A DNA stretch of 64,000 bases from Hymenobacter sp. DG25A (GCF_001280305.1 NZ_CP012623.1:2356001-2420000); one strand, 5' to 3'. Positions 8,899-18,512 are shown, counted from the first letter of the stretch. Translations and numbers: made by a program. Notes: a model not told the origin generated them from the letters alone.

Positions 8899-9996
8899 TT
8901 ACTCCGGTCGATTCAGAATTTCGGTTTGCTTCCGGATGCTTTCGATGTGAATCAGCTTGTAGAGCTCCTCCACAAACTTCTCATTCACCCCTACCCGCCC
9001 GGCCCAGTCGGAGCGGGAGGCGAAGATTTCCTGCCAGCGGTCCAGCTGCAGAATCTTCACGTTATTTTCCTTTTTGTAAGCCGCCAGCTCCTCTACCAAA
9101 GACATGCGCCGGGCCAGCGCCTCAATAATTTCGCGGTCGGCTACGTCCATTTTCTGCCGCAGTTCCTCCGCTTTATTCAGGTATTCCACGTTGTCAGAAG
9201 AGCGGTAGCGGTACTTCAGCTCGCTCAGGATTTCGCCCAGGCGCTCCGGCGTTACCTGCTGCTCGGCATCGGAAAGGGCACGGTCGGGGTCGGGGTGGGT
9301 TTCAATCATCAGCCCGTCATAGTCCAGATCCAGGGCTTTCTGGGCGATGGGCAGCAGCAGGTCGCGGCGGCCACCAATGTGGCTGGGGTCGCAGATGAGC
9401 GGAATATGCGGAAAGCGGGTTTTCAGCTCGATAGGCAGGGCCCAGGTGGGTGCATTGCGGTAGCGGGAAGGCGCAAACGTGCTGAAGCCCCGGTGAATGG
9501 CGGCCAGATCCTGAATACCGGCCCGCTCCAGCCGCTCCAGAGCGCCGGCCCAGAGCGCTACATCCGGATTCACGGGGTTTTTCACCATCACGGGCACGCC
9601 GGTTCCCGCCAAAGCATCGGCCAGCTCCTGCACGGCAAAGGGGTTTACCGTGGTGCGGGCGCCAATCCAGAGCACATTAATACCGTGGGCCAGGGCCTGT
9701 TCTACGTGGTTAGGCGTGGCTACTTCTATAGCTACGGGCATTCCAAGCTCCTGCTGCACGCGCTGTAGCCACGGCAGGGCGGTTTTACCCATACCTTCAA
9801 AAGAACCGGGCCGGGTGCGGGGCTTCCAGATACCGGCCCGGAACAGATCGATATTGCCCAAGGCCTGCAGGCCGCGGGCAGTTGCGAGCACCTGTTCTTC
9901 GGTTTCGGCGCTGCAAGGGCCGGCAATGAGTAAGGGCTGGCCTTTAGCCGCCAGGCGGCGGGTAAAAAAAGTATCGGTGAGAGGAGTCACTTCCAT
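8899..9996 (-). CDS. Bifunctional DAHP synthase / chorismate mutase
   Basis: 365 residues from the ATG at 9996; an in-frame TTG nine bases upstream is less likely. The N-terminal domain (to about residue 260) is a DAHP synthase of the KDO8P-synthase-like class: LLIAGPCSAE, FRAGIWKPRTRPGSFEG, IGARTTVNPFAVQEL, CDPSHIGGRRDLL. The C-terminal roughly 95 residues form an AroQ-type chorismate mutase: LRQKMDVADREIIEALARR and VEELAAYKKENN. The protein therefore combines the first shikimate-pathway step with the entry step to Phe/Tyr. The mutase domain often acts as the allosteric sensor for prephenate or aromatic amino acids in such fusions. First gene of the minus-strand aro cluster. Confidence 0.93.
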   Translation of the reverse strand: MEVTPLTDTFFTRRLAAKGQPLLIAGPCSAETEEQVLATARGLQALGNIDLFRAGIWKPRTRPGSFEGMGKTALPWLQRVQQELGMPVAIEVATPNHVEQALAHGINVLWIGARTTVNPFAVQELADALAGTGVPVMVKNPVNPDVALWAGALERLERAGIQDLAAIHRGFSTFAPSRYRNAPTWALPIELKTRFPHIPLICDPSHIGGRRDLLLPIAQKALDLDYDGLMIETHPDPDRALSDAEQQVTPERLGEILSELKYRYRSSDNVEYLNKAEELRQKMDVADREIIEALARRMSLVEELAAYKKENNVKILQLDRWQEIFASRSDWAGRVGVNEKFVEELYKLIHIESIRKQTEILNRPE

Positions 9997-10162
9997 AGAG
10001 AGCAATTGAATACGAGCAGCCGGTGCCGTTTGGCCGGCCCGGGCGCCCGTCAGGTAATAGTACCAGGCACCACACTAACTAACACAGCCAAAACGATGTT
10101 TACCGGCTATCTTCGCAGCGCGAACGTGCTATCTGTTGGCACCGCTCAAAACTACCACCTGC

Positions 10163-11356
10163 ATGCCCCCCACCCAAGTTCTCCCCGTTTCTTTTGAAGA
10201 TACCGCTATTGCCTTCGCTTCTAAATCGAATGCGGAACTGCGGAAAATGTACGCCCTATTTGCGGCCATGAACAATAATGGCCTGGTGAAATTAGGTGGC
10301 GGCATGATGAAGGCCGCGCTGAAATGGCACCTGCCCGGCACCAAGTCCCTCATCAAAAACACCATTTTTGAGCAGTTCTGCGGCGGCGAGACCATTCAGG
10401 AGTGCCTGCCCGTGATTGAAGAGCTGGGCCGCTATAACATCGGTACCATCCTGGACTACTCGGTAGAGGGCGAAGGCAGCGAAAAGAGCTTCGACCATAC
10501 CCGGGACGAAATTCTGGGCACCATTGATATGGCGCACCGCTCGCGGCATATTCCCTTTTCGGTGTTTAAAGTAACCGGCGTGGCCGATGCGGCTCTGCTG
10601 GAGAAAATTCAGGACAAAAAGCCGCTTACGCCGGCCGAGCAAACCAGCTACGACCGCGCCCACGCCCGCATTGATGCCATCTGCGCCCAGGCGCACCGCT
10701 ATGGCGTGCGGGTATTTATTGATGCCGAGGAAAGCTGGTTCCAGGAAACCATTGACCAGATCTCCTATGAGATGATGGCCAAGTATAATAAGGAGTCGGC
10801 TATTGTCTGGAACACTTACCAGCTTTACCGCCACGACCGGCTCGAGGCCATTCAGCAGGCCTGTGCGGCCGCCGAGAAAGGCAACTATTACTTGGGCGGC
10901 AAGCTGGTGCGGGGCGCTTATATGGAGAAGGAAACCCGGGTAGCGGCCCAGCGCGGCAATCCAAACCCCATCAACCCCAGCAAAGCCGCTACCGACGAGC
11001 TGTACAACAAGGCCCTACGCTTCTGCGTGGAGCACGCTGACCGCATCAGCATTTGCGCGGGCACCCACAACGAGGACAGTTCCCTCCTGCTCACGCAGCT
11101 GATGCAGCAGCATAACCTGCAGCCCGGCGACCCGCGCATCTGGTTTGCCCAGCTTTACGGCATGAGCGACAACCTGAGCTATAATCTGGCCCACGCGGGC
11201 TATAACACGGCTAAGTATGTTCCTTATGGCCCCGTGGAGGCTGTGATGCCCTATTTGCTGCGCCGCGCCGATGAAAACACGGCCATTGCGGGTCAAAGCA
11301 GCCGGGAGTTTTTGCTCATTCAGAAAGAACTGACCCGCCGCAAAACAGCCCGCTAA
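10163..11356 (+). CDS. Proline dehydrogenase
   Basis: FAD-dependent oxidation of proline to pyrroline-5-carboxylate, a (beta/alpha)8 barrel protein of the monofunctional PRODH family. Visible motifs include DYSVEGEGSEKSFDHTRDE, FKVTGVADAALLEKIQ, the FAD/substrate segment YYLGGKLVRGAYMEKE, and near the C-terminus FAQLYGMSDNLSYNLA and YVPYGPVEAVMPYLLRRADEN. I choose the ATG at 10163 (MPPTQVLPVSFEDTAIAFASK); the open frame starting at 10136 adds unrelated residues. Length is 397 residues. The gene is divergent from the aro cluster and stands alone, ending in a strong terminator. The partner P5C dehydrogenase is not in the window. Confidence 0.92.
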   Translation: MPPTQVLPVSFEDTAIAFASKSNAELRKMYALFAAMNNNGLVKLGGGMMKAALKWHLPGTKSLIKNTIFEQFCGGETIQECLPVIEELGRYNIGTILDYSVEGEGSEKSFDHTRDEILGTIDMAHRSRHIPFSVFKVTGVADAALLEKIQDKKPLTPAEQTSYDRAHARIDAICAQAHRYGVRVFIDAEESWFQETIDQISYEMMAKYNKESAIVWNTYQLYRHDRLEAIQQACAAAEKGNYYLGGKLVRGAYMEKETRVAAQRGNPNPINPSKAATDELYNKALRFCVEHADRISICAGTHNEDSSLLLTQLMQQHNLQPGDPRIWFAQLYGMSDNLSYNLAHAGYNTAKYVPYGPVEAVMPYLLRRADENTAIAGQSSREFLLIQKELTRRKTAR

Positions 11357-11395
11357 GTTTGCATGGCTATTTATCAGCCATTTATTAGCAATTTG

Positions 11396-11436
11396 CCGCT
11401 GCCCTGGCATTTATGCCGGGCAGCGGTTTTTTTGTA
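11396..11436 (+). terminator. Terminator after proline dehydrogenase
   Basis: Stem CCGCTGCCC/GGGCAGCGG around an inner TGGCATTTATGCC hairpin, followed by seven T. Confidence 0.9.
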
Positions 11437-11468
11437 ATTTCCGCAGTTATTACCACCTGCTTCCTTCC

Positions 11469-11837
11469 ATGAACGGCCGAGTACGCAAACATTTAATTCG
11501 TTTTTCCCGCACCCAGATAGGCACCACCAGCTATATCAACCTCGTGCAGGAAGCTGAGTTGGGTCTGAATCTGGATATATCGCACGAGAAATCCCGCCTC
11601 AACGAAATTCTGGCGGAGATATCCGAGCATGAGTACCGGGCAGGCCGCCCCATTTTAAGCTCGCTTATTAAAGTAAAGGGCTCCAAAGGCCAGGGCGACC
11701 AGTTCTTTAAACTCTGCGAGCGGCTGGGCTTAGGCGAATGGCGCACGCTGAAGCAGGATGAAGATTTTTTACCGAAGCTGCGCCAGGAATGCCGTGACTT
11801 CTGGCAGAATGACCTGAATTACAAGGAGTTTTCCTGA
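11469..11837 (+). CDS. Small conserved-looking protein of unknown function
   Basis: 122 residues, soluble, no signal peptide. The layout (YINLVQEAELGLNLDISHEK, then LAEISEHEYRAGRPILSSLI, then GDQFFKLCERLGLGEW) resembles a small helical domain found in many bacterial hypothetical proteins, where a start like TYxxLA and the phrase GRPxLSxLV recur. From memory this looks winged-helix-like, but I cannot name the family or verify it. It lies between a terminator and the glycine-zipper stress gene and has no operon partner. Confidence 0.6.
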   Translation: MNGRVRKHLIRFSRTQIGTTSYINLVQEAELGLNLDISHEKSRLNEILAEISEHEYRAGRPILSSLIKVKGSKGQGDQFFKLCERLGLGEWRTLKQDEDFLPKLRQECRDFWQNDLNYKEFS

Positions 11838-12009
11838 TAAATATAGAAAAATTTAGTTATTCATATTCTAATAGAATTTAGGCATTTTCTTATTCCACCT
11901 GTAACCCCTCAGTAAGGTGGGCCGTTAAGCTACCAGAATCCCACAATGAGATTCGCTGGTTTTTGAAACCAGCACTCTATGTTTTCTTGTACTCTTAACT
12001 CCCACTCAA

Positions 12010-12816
12010 ATGAATACCAACGAATCAAATAATCCCTCGAATACTGGTACTGGCTCGGGCGCAAACTATGGTAGCGGCACTGCCGGCTCCGGTTATGGCT
12101 CAACTGGCTCAACTTCGGGTGGCAATATGGGTAACTCCAGCACTGGCTCCGGTGCTTCCGGCGACGATTACAGCGCAACCGCTAAAGGTGCTGCTGCCGC
12201 TGGTACTGCAGGTGCAGTGGTAGGACGTGGTGTTGATGCCGTACAAAATGCAGCCGACGAAGCAGCACACGCTGTAACCGGCCAGCCATATCAGAATACT
12301 TCCGGTCCCCGGATGCTGACTTCTACTTTCCGTGACCGTGAAAGCGCTGAGCGTGCTTATACTTCGCTGTCGTCACGCGGTTATTCTAAAGATGATGTAA
12401 ACCTGTTGATGTCGGACGAAACGCGCAAGCGTCACTTCGGCGACCATACCGCTGATACCGACTTGGGCGACAAAGCTATGGAAGGTGCCGGCGTAGGCTC
12501 GGCCATTGGTGGCACCGCTGGTGCTATTATTGGTGCCATTGCTGCCATTGGTACTTCGGTAGCATTGCCAGGCCTGGGTCTGATCATTGCTGGTCCGGTT
12601 GCGGCTGCTCTGGCAGGTGCTGGTGCCGGTGGCCTGACGGGCGGCCTGGTAGGTGCCTTGGTAGGCTCGGGTATTCCCGAAGAGCGTGCTGCTGAGTACG
12701 AATCTGATATCAAGAACGGCGGTATCGTAATGGGTGTGAAACCCCGGAGCGAAGAAGATGCCCGTTATTTCGAGTCGGAATTCCGTCGTCACAAAGGTGA
12801 CCGTATCTATAGCTAA
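12010..12816 (+). CDS. Glycine-zipper stress-type protein with low-complexity N-terminus
   Basis: 268 residues in three parts. Residues 1-52 are a disordered Gly/Ser/Thr/Asn tract (repeated GTGSG, SGYGSTGS). Residues about 98-145 are a compact domain starting MLTSTFRDRESAERAYTSL, similar in kind to the general-stress YflT/heat-induced domain. Residues about 160-222 are a long hydrophobic glycine zipper (GSAIGGTAGAIIGAIAAIG through GGLTGGLVGALVG) that probably packs in a membrane. The C-terminal part (IKNGGIVMGVKPRSEEDARYFES) pairs with the first domain. Codons are T-ending (GGT, GCT, CGT) compared with the neighbours, suggesting high expression. A terminator follows. Stress function is inferred. 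Confidence 0.7.
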   Translation: MNTNESNNPSNTGTGSGANYGSGTAGSGYGSTGSTSGGNMGNSSTGSGASGDDYSATAKGAAAAGTAGAVVGRGVDAVQNAADEAAHAVTGQPYQNTSGPRMLTSTFRDRESAERAYTSLSSRGYSKDDVNLLMSDETRKRHFGDHTADTDLGDKAMEGAGVGSAIGGTAGAIIGAIAAIGTSVALPGLGLIIAGPVAAALAGAGAGGLTGGLVGALVGSGIPEERAAEYESDIKNGGIVMGVKPRSEEDARYFESEFRRHKGDRIYS

Positions 12817-12838
12817 GCCCTTTTGGCTTTAGCTACCT

Positions 12839-12876
12839 GAAAAAGTCCCTCTCCTATTCTGGAGGGGGACTTTTTC
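12839..12876 (+). terminator. Terminator after glycine-zipper gene
   Basis: Stem GAAAAAGTCCC..CTCC/GGAG..GGGACTTTTTC with loop TATTCT and one mismatch, flanked by A and T runs. Confidence 0.85.
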
Positions 12877-13034
12877 TTTTTGGAACTTCCTTAAAAAGGT
12901 GCAACCTTCTGCCTGCTGGCGGTGCCCATGGTAATGCATAGGGGCACTTATTTTCCCACTATGCACGTTATAGCCCAACCAGACACCCCGGCAGACTCGT
13001 AGAGTTAGGACCGGCTTTTGCATACGCTTTTGCG

Positions 13035-13042
13035 TATATTTG
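13035..13042 (+). promoter_or_regulatory. Candidate -7 box for the S41 protease
   Basis: TATATTTG fits TAnnTTTG and lies 26 bases before the ATG at 13069. A TTTG is present at 13017-13020 but only 14 bases upstream, shorter than usual. The site supports the 13069 start rather than an upstream one. Confidence 0.45.
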
Positions 13043-13068
13043 TTTACGACCATTTTAGCATCGGTTTC

Positions 13069-15183
13069 ATGTCATCTCTGCGATTAAAAGTAGGCTTATA
13101 TGCCTTTCTGGTGTCCGCCGTTTTCGTGCTGGCTTCTTATAAACTGTATCACCGCACTACCAGTCGGGCGCCGCAGAAAGATGAGGTCTTGATTAAAGCC
13201 ATGCTTCAGGGCCTGAGCGCGGCGCACTATCAGCCGGAGAAAATAGACGATGCCTTCTCTAAGCGCGTCTTTGATCTATACCTGAAGCGCGTAGACTACA
13301 ACAAGATGTTTCTGTTGCAGTCTGACATAGCTCAGCTGCGCAAGTATCAGTCGGCTATTGATGAGCAGGCGCGGGCGGGCAGCCACGAGTTTATGGACCT
13401 GACCACCCAGATCATGGATCAGCGGGTGAAGGATGTACAGGCGCTTTACCGGGATATTCTCTCCAAGCCGTTTGACTTCACCACGGAAGAGTCCGTGGAG
13501 ACTGATTCAGATAAAATGGCTTTTGCGGCTGACAAAGCGGCACAGCGGGAGCAGTGGCGCAAATTCCTGAAATATGAGACCATGGTTCGTATTTCAGAGA
13601 TGATGGATGCCCAGGCTAAAAAGGACCCCAAAGTGGCTTCTGCTGAGCCCAACCCCACACCGGCTAAAATGGAAGCCGAGGCACGCAAACGTGTGCTGAA
13701 AAACTACGACGATAAGTTCAGCGACCTGCTGCAGAACGATGCCAATGACCGGCTGGCGCTGTATGCCAACACCATTGCCAATACCTACGACCCCCACACC
13801 GAGTACTTTGCCCCCCGGGACAAAGAATCCTTTGATATAGCCATGACGGGCCGTTTTGAAGGTATTGGGGCTTCCCTGGGTGAGAAAGATGGCCAGATTA
13901 AAGTGTCGGAGATTATTCCCGGCAGTGCCTCTTACCGCCAGGGCGAGCTGAAAGCCGGCGACATTATTATGCGGGTGGCGCAGGGTGCTGAAGAACCTGT
14001 ATCAGTAGAAGGCTGGCGCCTGGATAAGGCAATTTCCCTGATTCGGGGCAAAAAAGGCACGGAGGTTCGCCTCACGGTGAAGAAGCCGGATGGCGCTATC
14101 AAAGTCATTCCGATTATACGGGACGTGGTAGTGATTGAAGAAACCTTCGCGCAGTCGGCTACCATCAATGAAAATGGCAAGAAAATCGGCTACCTGCGGC
14201 TGCCCACATTCTACGCCGACTTTAATGACAACGGTGGCCGCAGCAGCGCCACGGATGTTCGTAAAGAGCTGGAAAAACTGCAGAAAGAGCACGTGGAAGG
14301 CGTTGTGCTGGACCTGCGCTACAATGGCGGCGGCTCCCTGCAAGATGCGGTTGAAATGGCTGGCCTCTTTATTGACAGTGGTCCGGTAGTACAGGTAAAA
14401 GGTGGCCAGGGTGCTGCCACTGTACTCAACGACCGTGACCCCCGCGTGCAGTACTCCGGCCCGCTGGTGATAATGGTAAACAAGTACAGTGCCTCCGCTT
14501 CGGAGATTCTGGCTGCCGCCATTCAGGACTATAAGCGTGGCATTATTATGGGCTCGGCCAGCACGTATGGCAAGGGCACCGTGCAGCGCATTTTTGATCT
14601 GGATGATGTGCTGGGTGATTTCAGCAGCCTGAAGCCTTTTGGCTCTCTGAAGCTGACCACGCAGAAGTTTTACCGCATCAATGGCGGCTCTACCCAGTTT
14701 AAAGGCGTGGTGCCAGACATCGTGCTGCCCGATGCTTACAGCTACCTGGACCAGGGTGAGAAAGAGTCCGACTATGCCCTGAAATGGGACGAAATTGGCG
14801 CGGCTCGTTACCGTACTTGGAACTCGCCTACCCTACCCCTGGACAAAGTAAAAGCAAAAAGCCAGGCGCGCGTAGCCACTAACCCTTCGTTTAAAATGGT
14901 AAACGAAATGGTGCAGCGCATGCGCAAGCGCAAGGATGAAACGATGGTATCTCTGAAACTGGCGGCTTTCCGCACAGAGCAGGAGAAGGCCAAAGTAGAA
15001 TCTAACCGCTACGATGAGATTAAGAAAGCGGCTCCTACGCTGGCTATTGCTCCCCTGGCTGCTGACGTGCAGGCCCTGGGTGGCGACACCGTGAAAGTGA
15101 ACCGTGCCTCGCGCTTCACCAAAAACCTGAAGAAGGACATTGACCTGACAGAAGCAGTAGCGGTTATTAAAGACCAGATCTAA
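13069..15183 (+). CDS. Carboxy-terminal (tail-specific) protease, S41A family
   Basis: 704 residues, the size of Prc/Tsp rather than the shorter CtpA/CtpB. An N-terminal membrane anchor or signal (VGLYAFLVSAVFVLASY) is followed by a helical domain, a PDZ domain near residues 255-345 (FEGIGASLGEKDGQIKVSEI) and the S41 core. The catalytic pair is Ser476 in SASASE and Lys502 in YGKGTVQR. The C-terminal part (VRFKxxN-like helices ending TEAVAVIKDQI) matches the Tsp C-terminal extension. It acts in the periplasm on proteins with nonpolar C-termini. The start at 13069 (MSSLRLKVGLYAF) puts the anchor at the N-terminus; an open frame from 13018 adds residues over the likely promoter. Confidence 0.93.
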   Translation: MSSLRLKVGLYAFLVSAVFVLASYKLYHRTTSRAPQKDEVLIKAMLQGLSAAHYQPEKIDDAFSKRVFDLYLKRVDYNKMFLLQSDIAQLRKYQSAIDEQARAGSHEFMDLTTQIMDQRVKDVQALYRDILSKPFDFTTEESVETDSDKMAFAADKAAQREQWRKFLKYETMVRISEMMDAQAKKDPKVASAEPNPTPAKMEAEARKRVLKNYDDKFSDLLQNDANDRLALYANTIANTYDPHTEYFAPRDKESFDIAMTGRFEGIGASLGEKDGQIKVSEIIPGSASYRQGELKAGDIIMRVAQGAEEPVSVEGWRLDKAISLIRGKKGTEVRLTVKKPDGAIKVIPIIRDVVVIEETFAQSATINENGKKIGYLRLPTFYADFNDNGGRSSATDVRKELEKLQKEHVEGVVLDLRYNGGGSLQDAVEMAGLFIDSGPVVQVKGGQGAATVLNDRDPRVQYSGPLVIMVNKYSASASEILAAAIQDYKRGIIMGSASTYGKGTVQRIFDLDDVLGDFSSLKPFGSLKLTTQKFYRINGGSTQFKGVVPDIVLPDAYSYLDQGEKESDYALKWDEIGAARYRTWNSPTLPLDKVKAKSQARVATNPSFKMVNEMVQRMRKRKDETMVSLKLAAFRTEQEKAKVESNRYDEIKKAAPTLAIAPLAADVQALGGDTVKVNRASRFTKNLKKDIDLTEAVAVIKDQI

Positions 15184-15201
15184 TCCTGCCTCATAAACTG
15201 C

Positions 15202-15240
15202 TAAAAGCCTCCTGCTCTGATTGAGCAGGAGGCTTTTTTT
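15202..15240 (+). terminator. Terminator after the S41 protease
   Basis: Stem AAAAGCCTCCTGCTC/GAGCAGGAGGCTTTT, loop TGATT, followed by T run. Shares its stem with terminators at 18243 and 26979. Confidence 0.92.
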
Positions 15241-15414
15241 TACCCTGTCTATACCTGACAATATATTTAGCAAATAGACCTTGAAACACAATCATCCATA
15301 GTCATCAATAAACAGGCTATAAAACGCCTTAAATGCTGTTTAAACGCGTAAAATATTTCGCTATTATTTTTAGTAAATATGCAACTGATTTTAGAGTCCC
15401 TGTGTTTACTAATC

Positions 15415-16455
15415 ATGACAACGATACTGGAAAACAATATCATTCCGCTCGTTACGGACGAGCAGAAACAAGCGGAGGAAACGTGGCGCAAATCCATTCC
15501 GGCCCAGGTTTTCCTCAACTACTTTTTTGCCATCAACTATCATATCCAGGAGCACGATGATGCTACTGGCGGCGTGCAGCACCTACCTTATTTCCGGGCG
15601 CACCAAGCCGAGCTGACGGAAGAAGATCTGCAGGCAGTGACCAAGATGCTGCATGCTTCCTGGAGTACGGAGTATGCGCTGCGTGCCACAGCAGAGCTGG
15701 GTGATGAAGATTACCTGCGTAACGCTCTGCACTGGACGTTTCCGCAGGCATACCATGCCATACTCTCCGGCCTTCAGGCTTTCCTGTACACGGCGGGCGT
15801 ACGGACCAATAACCCCTCGCTGATTCGGCGGGAGGTGGGCCGCCTGGTGGTGCGCAATGCCTATCCACGGCCGGTTTCCTTCTATGCGGCGGGCGCTTAC
15901 GGCGACTTTAGCATTCATCGGCTGCCGCTGGCGGGCTACAAGCCGGGGCTGCACATTGCGGGCAAGGAGATTGAGGCGCAGGCCCAGATTGGGCAGTTCC
16001 TGCGCACCACGCGCAAGATCAAAGCCCTGGCTACCCGCCAGCAGGTGCAGGCCAACCCGAACACGGCTATTCGTAGCCAGAAGACCGGCAAAGTGCTGGA
16101 TAAATGGACGGCCTCGCACTGGCAGCAGATTACTTGGCGCCTGGGCTATACCACCATCTTCGATTTGCTGGGCCGCCTGCGCATTTCGCAGACCAGCCGG
16201 GAGATTGAGCGCTTCGTGGAGGCCGACATCGACTTTAAACTCTTCCATCAGTCGCTGCTCAACATTGTCAGCTACCTCAATGGTATCCATGAAAGCTACG
16301 TAGCCAAGGCTATGGGCCTGGAGCGTTACGAGCAGCTGATAGTTGAGCTGCCCAAGCACTTGCAGCACAGCTTTGTGCAGGAACGTTTGCGCAAGCAGGT
16401 GGCGCCCGCCATTACCGGCATCAGCCCCAACAATCAGATGGGAATGGCTGCTTAA
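15415..16455 (+). CDS. Unknown soluble 346-residue protein
   Basis: Not recognised. I choose the ATG at 15415 (MTTILENNIIPLVTDEQKQ); the open frame from 15379 adds a hydrophobic run in AT-rich leader DNA. The protein is mostly helical by composition and has no signal peptide or membrane segment. A helical N-terminal half (residues about 20-140, with AYHAILSGLQAFLYTAGV) faintly recalls HEPN-like folds, then a basic segment (FLRTTRKIKALATRQQ, residues about 195-240), then a second helical part (HESYVAKAMGLERYEQLIVE). It stands alone between two terminators. The HEPN comparison is weak and should not be used as an annotation. Confidence 0.6.
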   Translation: MTTILENNIIPLVTDEQKQAEETWRKSIPAQVFLNYFFAINYHIQEHDDATGGVQHLPYFRAHQAELTEEDLQAVTKMLHASWSTEYALRATAELGDEDYLRNALHWTFPQAYHAILSGLQAFLYTAGVRTNNPSLIRREVGRLVVRNAYPRPVSFYAAGAYGDFSIHRLPLAGYKPGLHIAGKEIEAQAQIGQFLRTTRKIKALATRQQVQANPNTAIRSQKTGKVLDKWTASHWQQITWRLGYTTIFDLLGRLRISQTSREIERFVEADIDFKLFHQSLLNIVSYLNGIHESYVAKAMGLERYEQLIVELPKHLQHSFVQERLRKQVAPAITGISPNNQMGMAA

Positions 16456-16492
16456 GCGTTGCCTCTTTTAACACCACTCCATATATCGTAAG

Positions 16493-16520
16493 CGCCGCTC
16501 CTTTGGGGCGGCGTTTTTTT
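16493..16520 (+). terminator. Terminator after the unknown 346-residue gene
   Basis: Stem CGCCGCTCC/GGGGCGGCG with a TTT loop and one G-T pair, then seven T. Confidence 0.8.
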
Positions 16521-16603
16521 GTTTTTAAAGGCATCGAAAGCAAACACCGCCTGGCACGCACGGCTAATTCTGTTCCGACAGTCGGGATTCGGAATAAGCG
16601 GCT

Positions 16604-16611
16604 TATTTTTG
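16604..16611 (+). promoter_or_regulatory. Candidate -7 box for lysS
   Basis: TATTTTTG fits TAnnTTTG, 52 bases before the ATG; no convincing -33 element. Confidence 0.4.
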
Positions 16612-16663
16612 CAGCTTGATTTTTCGGGGCCCGTGTGGGCCTTATGTTTAAGCCTCCTCCCCC

Positions 16664-18223
16664 ATGCAGCACCTCAGCGAACAGGAGCAACTGCGCCGCC
16701 ATAAGCTGGCAGAACTCCAAAAGCTCGGTATTGAGCCCTATCCGTCGGAGTTGTTCGATGTGAATTTCTATGCGCAGGAAATCCACGACAATTACCATCC
16801 GGAGCTTAACAACTTTCAGGATGTAAGCTTGGCCGGCCGCATTATGTCGGTGCGCGTGATGGGCAAAGCCTCGTTTGCCGAGCTGATGGACACCACCGGC
16901 CGCATTCAGCTTTACGTCAACCGCGACGAAATCTGCCCCGGCGAGAATAAGGACCTGTACAACATCGTCTTCAAGAAGCTCATTGACCTGGGCGACTTTG
17001 TAGGCGTGAAAGGCCACGTATTTAAAACGCAGGTGGGCGAAACGTCCATTCACGTAACCGGCCTTACCCTACTGAGCAAGAGCCTGCGCCCCCTGCCGGT
17101 GGTGAAGGAAGCCGTAGATGAGCAGGGCAACAAAGTAACGTTTGATGCCTTCACTGACCCTGAGCAGCGCTACCGCCAGCGGTACGTGGACCTGGTGGTG
17201 AACCCCAAGGTGCGCGAAACCTTTATTAAGCGCACACAGCTGGTGCAGGCCATGCGCAACTACCTCAACGACAAAGGCTACCTGGAGGTGGAAACGCCTA
17301 TTCTGCAGCCCTTGTACGGGGGCGCGGCGGCCCGCCCGTTCAAAACGCACCACAACACGCTGGACATGACGCTGTATCTGCGCATTGCCAACGAGCTGTA
17401 CCTGAAGCGCCTGATTGTGGGTGGCTTTGATGGCGTTTACGAATTCTCGAAAGACTTCCGCAACGAGGGCATGAGCCGGTTCCACAACCCGGAGTTCACC
17501 CAGATGGAACTGTACGTAGCCTACAAAGACTACTACTGGATGATGGATCTGGTAGAAGAAATGGTGGAGCGCGTAGCCATGGCGCTGCACGGCAAAACTG
17601 AGGTGCAGGTCGGTGATAACCTCATCAACTTCCAGCGCCCCTGGAAGCGCTACACCATGGCTGAGTCCATCAAGCACTTCACGGGCTTTGATATTGATGG
17701 CAAGAGCGAGGAAGAGCTGCGCGCTGCCGCCAAGGAGTTGAAAGTAGGACTGGACCCAAGCATGGGCAAGGCCAAAATCATTGACGAAATCTTTGGGGAG
17801 CACGTGGAGCCGAAGCTGATTCAGCCCACCTTCATTACCGACTACCCGGTGGAGATGTCGCCGCTGGCCAAGAAGCACCGCTCCAAGCCCGGTTTGGTAG
17901 AGCGTTTCGAGGCAATCTGCAACGGCAAGGAAATCTGCAATGCCTTCTCCGAGCTGAACGACCCCATTGACCAGCGCGCCCGCTTCGAGGAGCAGCTGGA
18001 ACTGGGCAAGCGCGGCGACACGGAGGCCATGGTGCTGGACGAGGACTTCCTGCGCGCCTTGGAGTACGGTATGCCGCCTACGGCCGGCCTGGGCATCGGC
18101 ATCGACCGCCTGAGCATGATCATGACCAACTCCAACTCCATTCAGGACGTGCTGTTCTTCCCGCAGATGAAGCCGGAGTACACCAAATCGGAAAACGCGC
18201 CGAAGCCTGAAGCCCAGGCATAA
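16664..18223 (+). CDS. lysS: Lysyl-tRNA synthetase, class II
   Basis: 519 residues. Charges tRNA-Lys with lysine in the cytoplasm. An N-terminal OB-fold anticodon-binding domain ([21 protein letters not shown], residues about 50-150) precedes the class II catalytic core. In the core are [15 protein letters not shown], motif 2 ([19 protein letters not shown]), and near the C-terminus motif 3 ([12 protein letters not shown]). The tail after motif 3 (about 30 residues, ending NAPKPEAQA) is short and Lys/Pro-rich. The start is the first ATG after the promoter-like box. It is monocistronic, closed by a terminator. Confidence 0.97.
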   Translation: MQHLSEQEQLRRHKLAELQKLGIEPYPSELFDVNFYAQEIHDNYHPELNNFQDVSLAGRIMSVRVMGKASFAELMDTTGRIQLYVNRDEICPGENKDLYNIVFKKLIDLGDFVGVKGHVFKTQVGETSIHVTGLTLLSKSLRPLPVVKEAVDEQGNKVTFDAFTDPEQRYRQRYVDLVVNPKVRETFIKRTQLVQAMRNYLNDKGYLEVETPILQPLYGGAAARPFKTHHNTLDMTLYLRIANELYLKRLIVGGFDGVYEFSKDFRNEGMSRFHNPEFTQMELYVAYKDYYWMMDLVEEMVERVAMALHGKTEVQVGDNLINFQRPWKRYTMAESIKHFTGFDIDGKSEEELRAAAKELKVGLDPSMGKAKIIDEIFGEHVEPKLIQPTFITDYPVEMSPLAKKHRSKPGLVERFEAICNGKEICNAFSELNDPIDQRARFEEQLELGKRGDTEAMVLDEDFLRALEYGMPPTAGLGIGIDRLSMIMTNSNSIQDVLFFPQMKPEYTKSENAPKPEAQA

Positions 18224-18242
18224 AGGCCCCGGTTCAAAAATC

Positions 18243-18281
18243 GAAAAGCCTCCTGTGTTTAGCACAGGAGGCTTTTCTTTT
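18243..18281 (+). terminator. Terminator after lysS
   Basis: Stem GAAAAGCCTCCTGTG/CACAGGAGGCTTTTC, loop TTTAG, then T run. Confidence 0.92.
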
Positions 18282-18512
18282 TAATCGACTTAGTATGATA
18301 ACCAGAGCTTTACCAAAAGAATCTTGCGAGGAACCAGTACGAATTTACTGAGAGGCTGTTTTACCAGATCCTAAAAGAAACTCCACTGCCGGCAATTTTA
18401 CTTTTCGTAAACGAACTCCGTACCTCTTACCAGTCGGTTATGAGTTTTATAACGAGGTTCTAAAAAAAGAGGTTACACTTTGTTCGAGTTTTTTTGGGCG
18501 TCAAAAAATCGA

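Noticed and set aside
13018..13068. Upstream start for the S41 protease
   Set aside because: It would add residues over the TATATTTG promoter box and push the membrane anchor away from the N-terminus.
15415..16455. Calling the unknown 346-residue protein a HEPN toxin
   Set aside because: No clear R-x4-6-H motif and no antitoxin gene beside it.
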